A DNA stretch of 64,000 bases from Bisgaardia hudsonensis (lineage in GTDB: Bacteria > Pseudomonadota > Gammaproteobacteria > Enterobacterales > Pasteurellaceae). The notes under the pieces are model-generated. The model did not search any database. It was not told where the DNA came from and worked only from the letters and a program-made list of their open reading frames with translations. The number at the start of each line of letters is the position of its first letter. Position 1 is the first letter of the stretch. This document shows positions 46,945 through 57,443 of the stretch, one piece after another. Both the position numbers and the translations under genes were made by a program. The stretch covers positions 12,470 through 76,469 of the forward strand of contig NZ_SLXI01000002.1 of assembly GCF_004345785.1 (NCBI RefSeq). The letters run 5' to 3'.

Positions 46945-48024
46945 ATGGACGTAACTCCCGCAACGGTAAAAATTAGCTCTGTTGCATTAAAACATAACAT
47001 ACAAATTATTAAAGAAAAAGCACCTAATAGCAAAGTGATCGCGGTTGTTAAAGCGAATGCTTATGGACATGGTGTTGAATTTGTTTCTAGTGCGATTGAA
47101 CATTTAGTGGACTGTTTTGGTGTCGCTCGTTTAGCCGAGGCATTGCGTTTACGTTCAAATGGCATAACAAAGCCTATTCTATTATTAGAAGGTTTTTTTT
47201 CAGAGAAAAATTTACCAATTATTGCCGTGAATAATATTCAAACGATTATTCACAATCAAGAACAGCTTGAGGCATTAAAAACAGTTAATTTGCCAAATAA
47301 AATTAAAGTATGGCTTAAAATTGACACCGGAATGCACCGTTTAGGTGTCGATTTAGATCAAGTGGATGATTTCTATCAACAGCTAAAAGACAATCCAAAT
47401 GTCGATGATGAAATTGGTTTTGTGAGTCATTTTAGTCGAGCCGATGAATTAGAATCGGATTATACTCATATCCAATTAAATCGCTTTTTATCTGCGGTAA
47501 AAAATCGAGGTGAATGTAGTATATCTGCCTCTGGTGGTATTTTGTTTTGGAAAGAGGCACATTTAGATTGGATCCGACCGGGAATTATTATGTATGGGGT
47601 TTCTCCAAATAACGTACCAAGCAAAGAATATGGATTAATCCCTGTGATGACACTCACCTCATCTTTAATTGCAGTTAGACATCATAAAAAAGGCGAGCCA
47701 GTGGGTTATGGCGGGGCTTGGATTAGTGATAAAGACACTAAAATTGGCGTGGTTGCCATCGGTTATGGGGACGGTTATCCAAGAGATATGCCAGAAGGTA
47801 CACCAGTTTATATTAATGGCAGACGAGTTTCAGTAGTAGGACGAGTGTCAATGGATATGATGACTGTTGATTTAGGCTTAGCATCTCAAGATAAAGTCGG
47901 TGATGAGGTCATTTTATGGGGAAAAGAATTACCATTAGAAGAAATTGCCCAAAAAAGTGGCTTATTAAGTTATGAACTGATTACTAAATTAACACCAAGG
48001 GTTTTAACAGAATATATTGATTAA
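46945..48024 (+). CDS. alr: Alanine racemase
   Basis: A PLP enzyme making D-alanine for peptidoglycan. The 359 residues match E. coli Alr. The PLP lysine is in VIAVVKANAYGHGVEFV (Lys near 34). WLKIDTGMHRLGVD and YGVSP are substrate-side segments, and GYGDGYPRDMP near 273 holds the catalytic tyrosine region. VGRVSMDMMTVDLG is the conserved dimer contact. It is probably co-transcribed with dnaB. Confidence 0.96.
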   Translation: MDVTPATVKISSVALKHNIQIIKEKAPNSKVIAVVKANAYGHGVEFVSSAIEHLVDCFGVARLAEALRLRSNGITKPILLLEGFFSEKNLPIIAVNNIQTIIHNQEQLEALKTVNLPNKIKVWLKIDTGMHRLGVDLDQVDDFYQQLKDNPNVDDEIGFVSHFSRADELESDYTHIQLNRFLSAVKNRGECSISASGGILFWKEAHLDWIRPGIIMYGVSPNNVPSKEYGLIPVMTLTSSLIAVRHHKKGEPVGYGGAWISDKDTKIGVVAIGYGDGYPRDMPEGTPVYINGRRVSVVGRVSMDMMTVDLGLASQDKVGDEVILWGKELPLEEIAQKSGLLSYELITKLTPRVLTEYID

Positions 48025-48035
48025 CCTCTATTTTT

Positions 48036-48061
48036 AAAGCAGTGGTAACACTGCTTTTTCC
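48036..48061 (+). terminator. Terminator after alr
   Basis: AAAGCAGTG (48036-48044) pairs with CACTGCTTT (48049-48057) around GTAA, followed by T residues. An uptake signal follows at 48097-48105. Confidence 0.9.
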
Positions 48062-48191
48062 TTTTGCTTACTTTTTAAAAAACTTTCCAAAAAACAACCG
48101 CACTTTTATTCGTAAAAATAACAAAAATTAAAAAATGTTGATTTAACTTAAAGATTTGATCACCCTTACCTTAACTAATACGACGATTTAG

Positions 48192-49880
<1,689 letters not shown>

Positions 49881-49910
49881 CATTTAAATAGCCTTGCATT
49901 AACTGATAAG

Positions 49911-49945
49911 CAAAAATCCTTATTCGAGAAGAGTAAGGATTTTTT
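49911..49945 (+). terminator. Terminator after pgi
   Basis: CAAAAATCCTTA (49911-49922) pairs with TAAGGATTTTTT (49934-49945) and runs into TGTTTT. Confidence 0.9.
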
Positions 49946-50091
49946 GTTTTATTAGTAGCCATTTTCTCCAACAAAAAACAACAATATTCAGATGAATAGT
50001 GCCATCTCGGATAAAGGCTAATTATTATACGCTACATTCCCTTTTTCTCGTATTTTGTGTTTCTATTAAATAACAAACTGGGTAATAAAAT

Positions 50092-50229
50092 ATGAGATCC
50101 TTCTTCCTTGATAATAAAAGTATTTCCGCATATATTGTTAATTATATAAATGAATATCAGAATGGAAGTGAAGCAATCGCAAGGCAATTCAGAATTATTG
50201 ATTTTACAAATAGAAATATAACAAGTTGA
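50092..50229 (+). pseudogene. Possible transposase helix-turn-helix remnant (45 codons)
   Basis: ATG 50092 to TGA 50227 encodes 45 residues including AYIVNYINEYQNGSEAIARQ, which has the spacing of the N-terminal helix-turn-helix in IS3-type OrfA proteins. No ribosome site is evident and nothing recognisable follows. It may be a decayed insertion-sequence end or chance. Confidence 0.3.
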
Positions 50230-50560
50230 ATCTATATCCGATTATATTTTATTCAAACTTCAAGATATTATTGCAAGGATTTTACAAAATTAGTAGAATG
50301 TTATCTCATCATCAGCCACTTAAATCTTAATGGTGCTTTCTTTTTTATGCTGATATTCGATAATAGAAACGTGGCTTGTGATTAAAAAATAGTACGTCGC
50401 ACCTAAAATCAATTATTTATTATATTAGTTTTTGTCATAGTTTATGTTGCATAATTTTAATTGAGTTGATTGAAATGGTAACACGGGAATAATGCCTAAT
50501 AATCCCTGTGCTATATTTAAAAACATATGCTGATTTTTATCAAAATATGTTTTATTTCTT

Positions 50561-50589
50561 TTGACATAAATAAATTATGTGATTATGAT
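50561..50589 (+). promoter_or_regulatory. Strong sigma-70-type promoter of the autotransporter adhesin
   Basis: A perfect -35 TTGACA (50561-50566), 17-bp spacer and TATGAT -10 (50584-50589) give a leader of about 95 bases. No homopolymer or long repeat lies in the spacer, so there is no sign of promoter phase variation. Confidence 0.8.
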
Positions 50590-50691
50590 CTATGCTGGAT
50601 TATTTTTATTTAAAGATTGATGTTTTTAATGCAGAATTGAAATTATCTAAATAACAATAATTATTATTATCTATTTTCGTAAGGATTTTTT

Positions 50692-53600
50692 ATGAACCAT
50701 ATTTACAAAGTTGTTTTCAATAAATCAAAGGGTGTATTCACCGTTGTTTCTGAAAACGCTAAATCAAGATGCAAATCAACAAAACGTTCAGTTTTGACTA
50801 AAGGAGAGGTGGATTCAACTTCATCTCAGTTAAAATATAAGTTAGGGCTAGTTGCTTTAAGTGTTATGTTGGGGTTATCACCAATCGCAGCAAACGCTTC
50901 TATTGCAATTAGTAAGACAAAAAATACAAATACAAGCACTGGAGCAGTTGATAACAACAACAACGATGAGTATAAGGCAAAATTCGCAGGCGATCAATTT
51001 GATGGCGATGCCTCCCTTAACTATCATAACCCAGGTAATCCATATTATGATAAAGATGTTGCGGAACCAGAAAAGAAAAATCTTCATTCTCCTGATGGCA
51101 ATAAAAAAGCAGGACAGACAATCGCAATCGGTCGAGATGCTAATCCTGTAAGAGGTAAGGGAAAAGCCAACAATGGTGGGACTACAGAGTATGATGTAGG
51201 CTCAGGTATTGCTATTGGGGATTTCTCTAAAGCGACAGGGGGACTCTCTATTGGATTAGGGCATTTTTCTCAAGCAACAGAAACTGGGGCGATTGCTGTA
51301 GGTACTTCTAGTTTAGCCTCAGGCTTTAACTCCCTTGCGCTAATGCGCCAATCAGCAGCAACTGATGATTATGCGATAGCATTAGGAACTACTTCTTATG
51401 CTCAAGGCAAGGGCAGTTTAGCAGTTGGATTTTCATCACAAGCCGTAGGAACACAATCAATTGCAATTGGTAGCGCTACCGCTGTGAAGAAAGACTCTGA
51501 AGGTGCGGATGCAAAAGTTGCAGGTTTTGATAAGATAACTAATACAGTTGCAACAGGTGACTACGCGATAGCATTAGGCGCACAATCGAAAGGCGAAGGT
51601 AAATCATCAGTAGCGCTAGGTAAGGAATCAATAGCTAAAGAAGAATCATCATTAGCGCTAGGTACATCATCTAAAGCTGAAGGTAAATCGTCAATAGCAG
51701 TAGGATTATCATCAATAGCTAAACAAGAATCAGCAGTAGCGTTAGGTAAGGAATCAAAAGCTGAAGGTAAATCGTCAATCGCAGTAGGTTTATCATCAGA
51801 AGCTAAAAAAGAGTCATCAGTAGCACTAGGTTCGAAATCAAAAGCTGAAGGTAAATCGTCAGTAGCAGTAGGTTTATCATCACAAGCTAAAGAAGAATCA
51901 TCAGTAGCGTTAGGTGAATCATCTAAAGCTGAAGGTAAATCGTCAATCGCATTAGGTTTATCATCACAAGCTAAAAAAGAGTCATCCATCGCTATTGGTA
52001 ATAAAGCAATTGTTGATAATAAAAATAGTGTCGCTTTAGGGGCAGGATCTAAAGACAAAGCGGTGGATCTTAAAACTGCAACAGCAACTGTCGGAGAATT
52101 TACTTACTCTGGTTTTGCAGCAGTGCAAACAACACAAGATAATGGTGTGGTGTCTTTAGGCGATAAAGGTAAAGAACGTCAATTAGTGAATGTGGCAGCT
52201 GGTGCAATTAAAGCAGATTCAACTGATGCTATTAATGGTTCACAACTTTATTTTGTAGCGAAGACGATTACGGATAATATACCTTTTGAATATAAGAATA
52301 AAGATGGATCAAAAGTTCGTAAAGAGGGTGATAAATACTATACAGTGAAAACTGACGGAACATTAGATAAAAATAATCCAGTAGATGAAAAAAATGTAGT
52401 AATAAATGCAAAAGGTGAAACACCACAAACGGTATCAAATATCGCAAGTAATTTACCTGTAGCAGATGATAAAGGTCTTGTAACTTTAGATGGTAAAAAA
52501 GTTGCAGTAGCAAAACCAGATGAATCTAAATTAGCGAAGATTAAAAACAATGCAGCCACAGTTGAAGATGTCTTAAATACAGGCTTTAACCTTCAAAGCA
52601 ATGGCGAAGCGAAAGACTTTGTTAAAGCTTATGATACTGTAAACTTTGTAGATGGCGTAGGTACAAAAGTTTCAGTTGAAAGTGATGGCGTTAAATCGAC
52701 AGTTAAATACAGTATTGATAATGGCAAACTTTCTACTAATACTAATGGTGTAGCAGAGGTTGATATTCAAGACGAGATTGCTAAGGCAAAAGATGCGGTA
52801 ACTAAAGCACAAGCGGCAGCAGAAGCGGATAAAACTAACGTTGGTTTACAAACTAAGTTAAAAGAGGCGAAAGCATTACAAGCTAAGTTACAAGAAAAAG
52901 CTGAAAGTAAAAACGTTGCTACAAAAGCTTTAACATCTGCAGAGACAGCATTGAATGCAGCTAAAGATAAGTTAAAAGCAAATCCAGAAAATGCAGCATT
53001 GAAAAACGATGTATTAGCAAAACAAAAAGCTCTTGAAACAGCTGAAGCTAAATTACAAGAAGTGGCAAAAGATATTAATGCTATTCAAAATGATAAAGTA
53101 GCGACAGTTAGCAATGTAATAGATGCTATTAACGAATCATCATTTAATGTGACTTCAGGTAAGGAAGGAACAGGAGAAGTGAGTGGAACGAAGGTTGATA
53201 AAGTAAAAGCTGGTAATACAGTAACCTTTAAAGCTGGAGACAACTTAAAACTTGTTCAAGATGGTAAAAACTTTACTTATTCATTGAAAGATGAAGTAGC
53301 ACTTACAGATAAAGATGGTAATAAAACTGTTATCAATGGTAATGGATTAACGGTCACACCGAAAGATGCGACTAAAAAACCAGTATCTTTAACAAAAGAT
53401 GGTCTTGATAATGGTGGAAACCAAATTGTTAATGTAGCGGCTGGTACTAAAGATACTGATGCGGTTAATTTAAGTCAGTTGAAAGATTTAGATGCAAAAT
53501 TTACGGATAATAGTCCATTTGAATACCTAGATGGAGATAAAAATAAAGTCGTAAAATTAGGTGATAAATTCTATCCAGCTGGAACAACATTAGATGCAAA

Positions 53601-55383
53601 AGGAAATCCAGTGAAAGATGGAAAACCCGTTAAGCCTGCAGAAAATGTTGTGATTAATGCCAAAGGTACAACACCACAAACAATATCAAATATTGCTAGC
53701 AATTTACCAGTAACAAATGATAAAGGTAAAGTGTTAGATAAAAATGGTAAGCCAACAAATGTAAGTGTTGAGAAACCAAATGATGCTAAATTAGCGAAGA
53801 TTAAGAACAATGCAGCAACTGTTGAAGATGTCTTAAATACAGGCTTTAATCTTCAAGGCAATGGCGAAGCAAAAGACTTTGTTAAGGCTTATGATACTGT
53901 TGACTTTGTAGATGGCGTAGGTACAAAAGTTGCCGTTGAAAGTGATGGTGTTAAATCAACTGTTAAATACAGTATCGATAAAGGCACAATTACCGCAGTA
54001 GATGGAAAATTAGTTGGAACATCAGAAGCAGATAAAGCGAAAGCAAAAGATGCTTTAGATGCGGCAAAAGCAGCTGTAGATGCAGCGCCTAATGATGAAG
54101 CTAAAAAAGCAGAATTGGCAAAAGCACAAGCGAAAGTTGATGCAATAAACAATAAAGTTGCAACAGTTGAAAATGTTGTCGAAACGGTGAATACGATAGT
54201 AGATAGAGGAAGTATTTCAACGAGAGATGACGGTATAGCTGTGGCAGATGTTAAACCAACTGCAGCGATTGAAGCTAAGGAAGAAGAGTTACTTAATGCA
54301 ATAAATGAATTAATGACTTTAGAAGCCGCAGGTGAAGATACCTCTACAGTTGAAAGTAAAGTTGCACAAATCAAAGAAGACTTACAAGAACTTAAAGATA
54401 ATAGTTCTGTAAATCAATTAGCGACAGTGAAAAATGTTGCAGATGCGATAAACAATTCGTCATTTAATGTTGTAGCTGGAGCGGAAGGTACTGGTGTTGT
54501 TGAGAATAATACAAGTGAGAAAGTGAAAGCTGGCGATACAGTAGCATTAAAAGCTGGAGATAACTTAAAACTTGTTCAAGATGGTAAAAACTTTACTTAT
54601 TCATTGAAAGATGTTGTGACACTTACAAATAAAGATGGTACAGCAGGAGTAGCTCTAAATGGTAAAGATGGCACTATCGGTCTTAATGGTAAAGATGGAT
54701 CAGATGCAACTATTGGTGTTCAAGCAGGTAAAGCAGGTTTAGATGGAGCAGAGGGTACGACTAAGACTCGTATCGTTTACGAAACTAAAGATGGAACCAA
54801 GGAAGAGGTGGCAACACTTAATGATGGCTTAATTTTTGGTGCAGATTCTGGTACAGAATATAAAGCTAAACTAGGCAGTAAAGTTAATGTTCAAGGTGAT
54901 GGAACTAATATCTCTACTAAAGTTGAAGGTAATAATATTAGTGTTAAATTAAGCAATAACATTAAGGTTGATGGTGCTACTATTGCTAAGAATTTTGTTG
55001 TTCAGAATGGGGCGACAATTAATTTAGGTAATAATGTAGTAAACAATGTTGCTGATGGTGAAGTTAGTGCAACCAGTAAACAAGCTATCAATGGTAGCCA
55101 GTTGTATAATGTGCAGTCAAAAATTAATGGCCGTATCAATAAAGTTGATAAAGACTTAAGAGCAGGGGTTGCAGGTGCTATGGCAACTGCTGGATTACCT
55201 CAAGTATATACTCCAGGTAAGAGTATGGTAGCTGTTGCTGGTGGTACTTACCAAGGTCAAAATGCAGTTGCTCTTGGAGTTTCTCGAATCTCTGATAATG
55301 GTAAGGTTATTATAAAATTATCAGGTAATGCCGATAGTCGTGGTAAGTTTGGTGCGACAATTGGTGCAGGATATCAATGGTAA
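50692..55383 (+). CDS. Trimeric autotransporter adhesin (YadA/Hia class)
   Basis: A 1563-residue surface adhesin. An extended signal peptide region (MNHIYKVVFNKSKGVFTVVS) and hydrophobic core end at an ANA-S cleavage site near residue 69. The head, about 145-452, consists of 14-residue YadA beta-roll repeats (SIAVGLSSQAKEES type). A neck (LVNVAAGAIKADSTDAINGS) is near 497. The stalk contains two homologous modules (about 528-680 and 940-1097) separated by Ala/Lys-rich coiled coils and a short NGKDG segment. The last 95 residues are the YadA anchor (KDLRAGVAGAMATAGLPQ to the final YQW), which trimerises in the outer membrane. No frameshift or stop interrupts it. It is flanked by a gene-poor region and a terminator. 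Confidence 0.95.
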   Translation: MNHIYKVVFNKSKGVFTVVSENAKSRCKSTKRSVLTKGEVDSTSSQLKYKLGLVALSVMLGLSPIAANASIAISKTKNTNTSTGAVDNNNNDEYKAKFAGDQFDGDASLNYHNPGNPYYDKDVAEPEKKNLHSPDGNKKAGQTIAIGRDANPVRGKGKANNGGTTEYDVGSGIAIGDFSKATGGLSIGLGHFSQATETGAIAVGTSSLASGFNSLALMRQSAATDDYAIALGTTSYAQGKGSLAVGFSSQAVGTQSIAIGSATAVKKDSEGADAKVAGFDKITNTVATGDYAIALGAQSKGEGKSSVALGKESIAKEESSLALGTSSKAEGKSSIAVGLSSIAKQESAVALGKESKAEGKSSIAVGLSSEAKKESSVALGSKSKAEGKSSVAVGLSSQAKEESSVALGESSKAEGKSSIALGLSSQAKKESSIAIGNKAIVDNKNSVALGAGSKDKAVDLKTATATVGEFTYSGFAAVQTTQDNGVVSLGDKGKERQLVNVAAGAIKADSTDAINGSQLYFVAKTITDNIPFEYKNKDGSKVRKEGDKYYTVKTDGTLDKNNPVDEKNVVINAKGETPQTVSNIASNLPVADDKGLVTLDGKKVAVAKPDESKLAKIKNNAATVEDVLNTGFNLQSNGEAKDFVKAYDTVNFVDGVGTKVSVESDGVKSTVKYSIDNGKLSTNTNGVAEVDIQDEIAKAKDAVTKAQAAAEADKTNVGLQTKLKEAKALQAKLQEKAESKNVATKALTSAETALNAAKDKLKANPENAALKNDVLAKQKALETAEAKLQEVAKDINAIQNDKVATVSNVIDAINESSFNVTSGKEGTGEVSGTKVDKVKAGNTVTFKAGDNLKLVQDGKNFTYSLKDEVALTDKDGNKTVINGNGLTVTPKDATKKPVSLTKDGLDNGGNQIVNVAAGTKDTDAVNLSQLKDLDAKFTDNSPFEYLDGDKNKVVKLGDKFYPAGTTLDAKGNPVKDGKPVKPAENVVINAKGTTPQTISNIASNLPVTNDKGKVLDKNGKPTNVSVEKPNDAKLAKIKNNAATVEDVLNTGFNLQGNGEAKDFVKAYDTVDFVDGVGTKVAVESDGVKSTVKYSIDKGTITAVDGKLVGTSEADKAKAKDALDAAKAAVDAAPNDEAKKAELAKAQAKVDAINNKVATVENVVETVNTIVDRGSISTRDDGIAVADVKPTAAIEAKEEELLNAINELMTLEAAGEDTSTVESKVAQIKEDLQELKDNSSVNQLATVKNVADAINNSSFNVVAGAEGTGVVENNTSEKVKAGDTVALKAGDNLKLVQDGKNFTYSLKDVVTLTNKDGTAGVALNGKDGTIGLNGKDGSDATIGVQAGKAGLDGAEGTTKTRIVYETKDGTKEEVATLNDGLIFGADSGTEYKAKLGSKVNVQGDGTNISTKVEGNNISVKLSNNIKVDGATIAKNFVVQNGATINLGNNVVNNVADGEVSATSKQAINGSQLYNVQSKINGRINKVDKDLRAGVAGAMATAGLPQVYTPGKSMVAVAGGTYQGQNAVALGVSRISDNGKVIIKLSGNADSRGKFGATIGAGYQW
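51589..52008 (+). repeat. 84-bp tandem repeats in the adhesin head (5 units)
   Basis: Five units of 84 bp (51589-51672, 51673-51756, 51757-51840, 51841-51924, 51925-52008) each encode two 14-residue beta-roll turns with consensus KAEGKSSIAVGLSS and AKEESSVALG. Similarity at the DNA level implies amplification by recombination; changes would lengthen or shorten the head in frame. Confidence 0.93.
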
Positions 55384-55419
55384 TTTGAGAATTAATTAAA
55401 GTAATTTAGTTTACTTAGT

Positions 55420-55473
55420 TTAGCCCTACTGGATATTTGTTTTATAGCAAATATTTGGTGGGGCTAATTTTTT
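55420..55473 (+). terminator. Terminator after the adhesin
   Basis: TTAGCCC and GGGCTAA close an imperfect stem whose upper part pairs ATATTTG with CAAATAT; TTTTTTG follows. Confidence 0.85.
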
Positions 55474-55597
55474 GTATGTAATAATTAACATTTTCTATTA
55501 GTAAATTCTATTAGTAAAATAGTGAAAATTATTTTTATAAAATTGAAAAGATATCCATTAAAATGGTATGATCATTAGAATTTTATTGGAGGATATA

Positions 55598-56503
55598 ATG
55601 GGGAATAAAAAAGTGATTGCACAAAGTGGTGTTTTGTTAGAAGGAATGAAAGCAGCAGTTTTTTTAGAGGCTAAAATTAATGATTTTTCAACTATTCCCA
55701 ATGCAGCGAGATTACTTTGTGAAAGAACAGAACAGTTACAAAAAGAATTTCCAGATGCATATTTAGGTGTTGTCATTGCATTTGGACATGAGGCTTGGAG
55801 AGCGTTAGCTGGTGCAGAGAGTGCATCAGAGTTAAAACCTTTTGTTACTTTAGGGAAAGGTAATTTATCGGCACCATCCACACAATGTGATTTATTGGTG
55901 CATATTCAATCTTTACGCCCTGATGTTAATTTTTCAGCTGCGATGGCTGCAATGCAAGTTTTTGGTCCATCAATTAGTGTAGAGCAAGAAATTCATGGTT
56001 TTAGATGGATTGAGGAACGTGATTTAACTGGTTTTGTTGATGGTACTGAAAATCCGCAAGATGAAGAACGTGCAGTAGTCGCTTTAGTTAATGAAGGGGT
56101 TGATGCTGGTGGTAGTTATGTATTTACCCAACGCTATGAACATGATTTACCAAAATGGTCTAAATTAACCGATGCGAAGCAAGAAGATGTTATTGGGCGT
56201 ACAAAACCAGATAGTGTGGAGCTTGATGACGTGCCAGCGACTTCTCATGTTGGTCGAGTGGATGTGAAAGAGAATGGTAAAGGTTTAAAAATTCTTCGTC
56301 AAAGTTTACCTTATGGATTAGCAAGTGGTAAACATGGCTTATTCTTTGTGGCATACAGTGCAACTTTATATAATATTGAGCAACAATTATTAAGTATGTT
56401 TGGCGAGAAAGATGGGCAAACTGATCGTTTGTTAGGTTTTACTAAAGCAGTAACAGGTAGTTATTATTTTGCACCGTCTTTAGCACAATTAAAAAATTTG
56501 TAA
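55598..56503 (+). CDS. yfeX: Dye-decolorizing-type heme peroxidase YfeX
   Basis: A 301-residue Dyp-type peroxidase that follows E. coli YfeX (299) throughout. The distal Asp motif is in GFVDGTENPQDEE (near 139-151). The axial heme histidine is in ATSHVGRVDVKENGKG (near 213), and the arginine is in LKILRQSLPYG. ATG 55598 is preceded by a strong GGAGG; an earlier in-frame ATG at 55568 lacks one. No signal peptide is present, so it is cytoplasmic. YfeX has been linked to porphyrinogen oxidation and, with debate, to heme-iron release. Confidence 0.93.
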   Translation: MGNKKVIAQSGVLLEGMKAAVFLEAKINDFSTIPNAARLLCERTEQLQKEFPDAYLGVVIAFGHEAWRALAGAESASELKPFVTLGKGNLSAPSTQCDLLVHIQSLRPDVNFSAAMAAMQVFGPSISVEQEIHGFRWIEERDLTGFVDGTENPQDEERAVVALVNEGVDAGGSYVFTQRYEHDLPKWSKLTDAKQEDVIGRTKPDSVELDDVPATSHVGRVDVKENGKGLKILRQSLPYGLASGKHGLFFVAYSATLYNIEQQLLSMFGEKDGQTDRLLGFTKAVTGSYYFAPSLAQLKNL

Positions 56504-56530
56504 TTTTATGCAATTTATTTCATAAGAATC

Positions 56531-56556
56531 ATTACCCCAAATTTTGGGGTAATTTT
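56531..56556 (+). terminator. Terminator after yfeX
   Basis: ATTACCCCAAA (56531-56541) pairs with TTTGGGGTAAT (56542-56552) with almost no spacer, then TTTG. The following gene starts 23 bp later. Confidence 0.8.
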
Positions 56557-56578
56557 GTTTAAAGGCTAAGGAGATATC

Positions 56579-57031
56579 GTGTCATTACAATTTAATTATA
56601 TTGCAGTATTACTGGTACTTTTAATCTTATTAGGAATACTTAGTAATAATAGCTCCATTACTATTTCTGGGACAATTTTGTTGTTAATGCAACAAACTTT
56701 TTTAGCCAAATATATTCCATTTATGGAAAAATATGGGGTAAATATTGGCATTATTATTTTGACGATTGGTGTACTTAGTCCTATTGTATTAGGGAAAATA
56801 CAAATTCCTAATTTAACTGCTTTTTTAAACTGGAAAATGTTTTTAGCGATTGCTGTGGGCGTGTTAGTCGCTTGGTTTGGTGGGCGAGGGGTGAATTTAA
56901 TGGCATCACAACCTATGTTAATAACAGGTTTATTATTGGGGACGATTCTTGGTGTGGCATTTATTGGTGGTATTCCAGTGGGGCCATTAATCGCCGCAGG
57001 TATCCTTTCCCTTTTTATTGGTAAAGTATAG
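56579..57031 (+). CDS. DUF441/UPF0756 family inner-membrane protein (YeaL-like)
   Basis: A 150-residue integral membrane protein with four hydrophobic segments and the family's glycine-rich end ([20 protein letters not shown], near 120-139). The start is GTG 56579 behind AAGGAG. Its function is unknown. It is followed after 9 bp by another small membrane protein gene, probably in one operon. Confidence 0.88.
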   Translation: MSLQFNYIAVLLVLLILLGILSNNSSITISGTILLLMQQTFLAKYIPFMEKYGVNIGIIILTIGVLSPIVLGKIQIPNLTAFLNWKMFLAIAVGVLVAWFGGRGVNLMASQPMLITGLLLGTILGVAFIGGIPVGPLIAAGILSLFIGKV

Positions 57032-57040
57032 GATAATAGA

Positions 57041-57433
57041 ATGAAAAATAAATGGTTATTTATTACCGCACTTAGTGGTTTTTTAGCTGTCGCACTTGGT
57101 GCATTTGCCGCCCATAGTTTGCAAAAAACATTATCACCTCAAGCACTTGCGTGGATTGATACTGGTTTGAAATATCAAGTGTTTCATACATTAGCTTTAA
57201 TGGTACTAGGCGTATTACAAGTAGTTGTTAATAATTCAGAAAGAACCTTAAAAATTAACGCTACACTAAATATAATTGGTACGTTTTGGTTATTGGGAAT
57301 GCTACTTTTTAGTGGCAGTTTATATGCCCTTGCTTTTGGTGTGGAAAAATCAGTTATTTGGTGGATAACACCTGTTGGTGGAACATTATTTTTAATCGGT
57401 TGGTTAGTGCTAGCTTATAAGGCAATAAAATAG
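57041..57433 (+). CDS. DUF423 family inner-membrane protein (YgdD-like)
   Basis: A 130-residue protein with four predicted membrane helices and the DUF423 signature, LGAFAAHSLQKTLSPQALAW (near 20-39) and TGLKYQVFHTLALM. Its function is unknown. An uptake signal lies in-frame at 57065-57073. hrpA starts 10 bp after its stop. Confidence 0.9.
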   Translation: MKNKWLFITALSGFLAVALGAFAAHSLQKTLSPQALAWIDTGLKYQVFHTLALMVLGVLQVVVNNSERTLKINATLNIIGTFWLLGMLLFSGSLYALAFGVEKSVIWWITPVGGTLFLIGWLVLAYKAIK

Positions 57434-57443
57434 TTAATCATTT

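Larger units (their letters stand above)
49946..50691. other. Gene-poor spacer before the adhesin
   Basis: About 750 bp without a convincing gene. It holds a 45-codon open frame that looks like a transposase N-terminal remnant (50092-50229) and a strong promoter for the adhesin (50561-50589). The stretch 50230-50550 is AT-rich with multiple stops in all frames. No uptake signal, tRNA or terminal inverted repeats were seen. Confidence 0.6.

Noticed and set aside
50652-50677. ATT/ATA-rich tract upstream of the adhesin as a phase-variation repeat
   Set aside because: It is only a short, imperfect AT-rich run located in the leader, not between the -35 and -10, and too short to suggest slippage control.
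51561-52058. 165-codon minus-strand frame inside the adhesin head
   Set aside because: It is the mirror of the 84-bp repeats, low in complexity, and conflicts with a clearly functional plus-strand gene.
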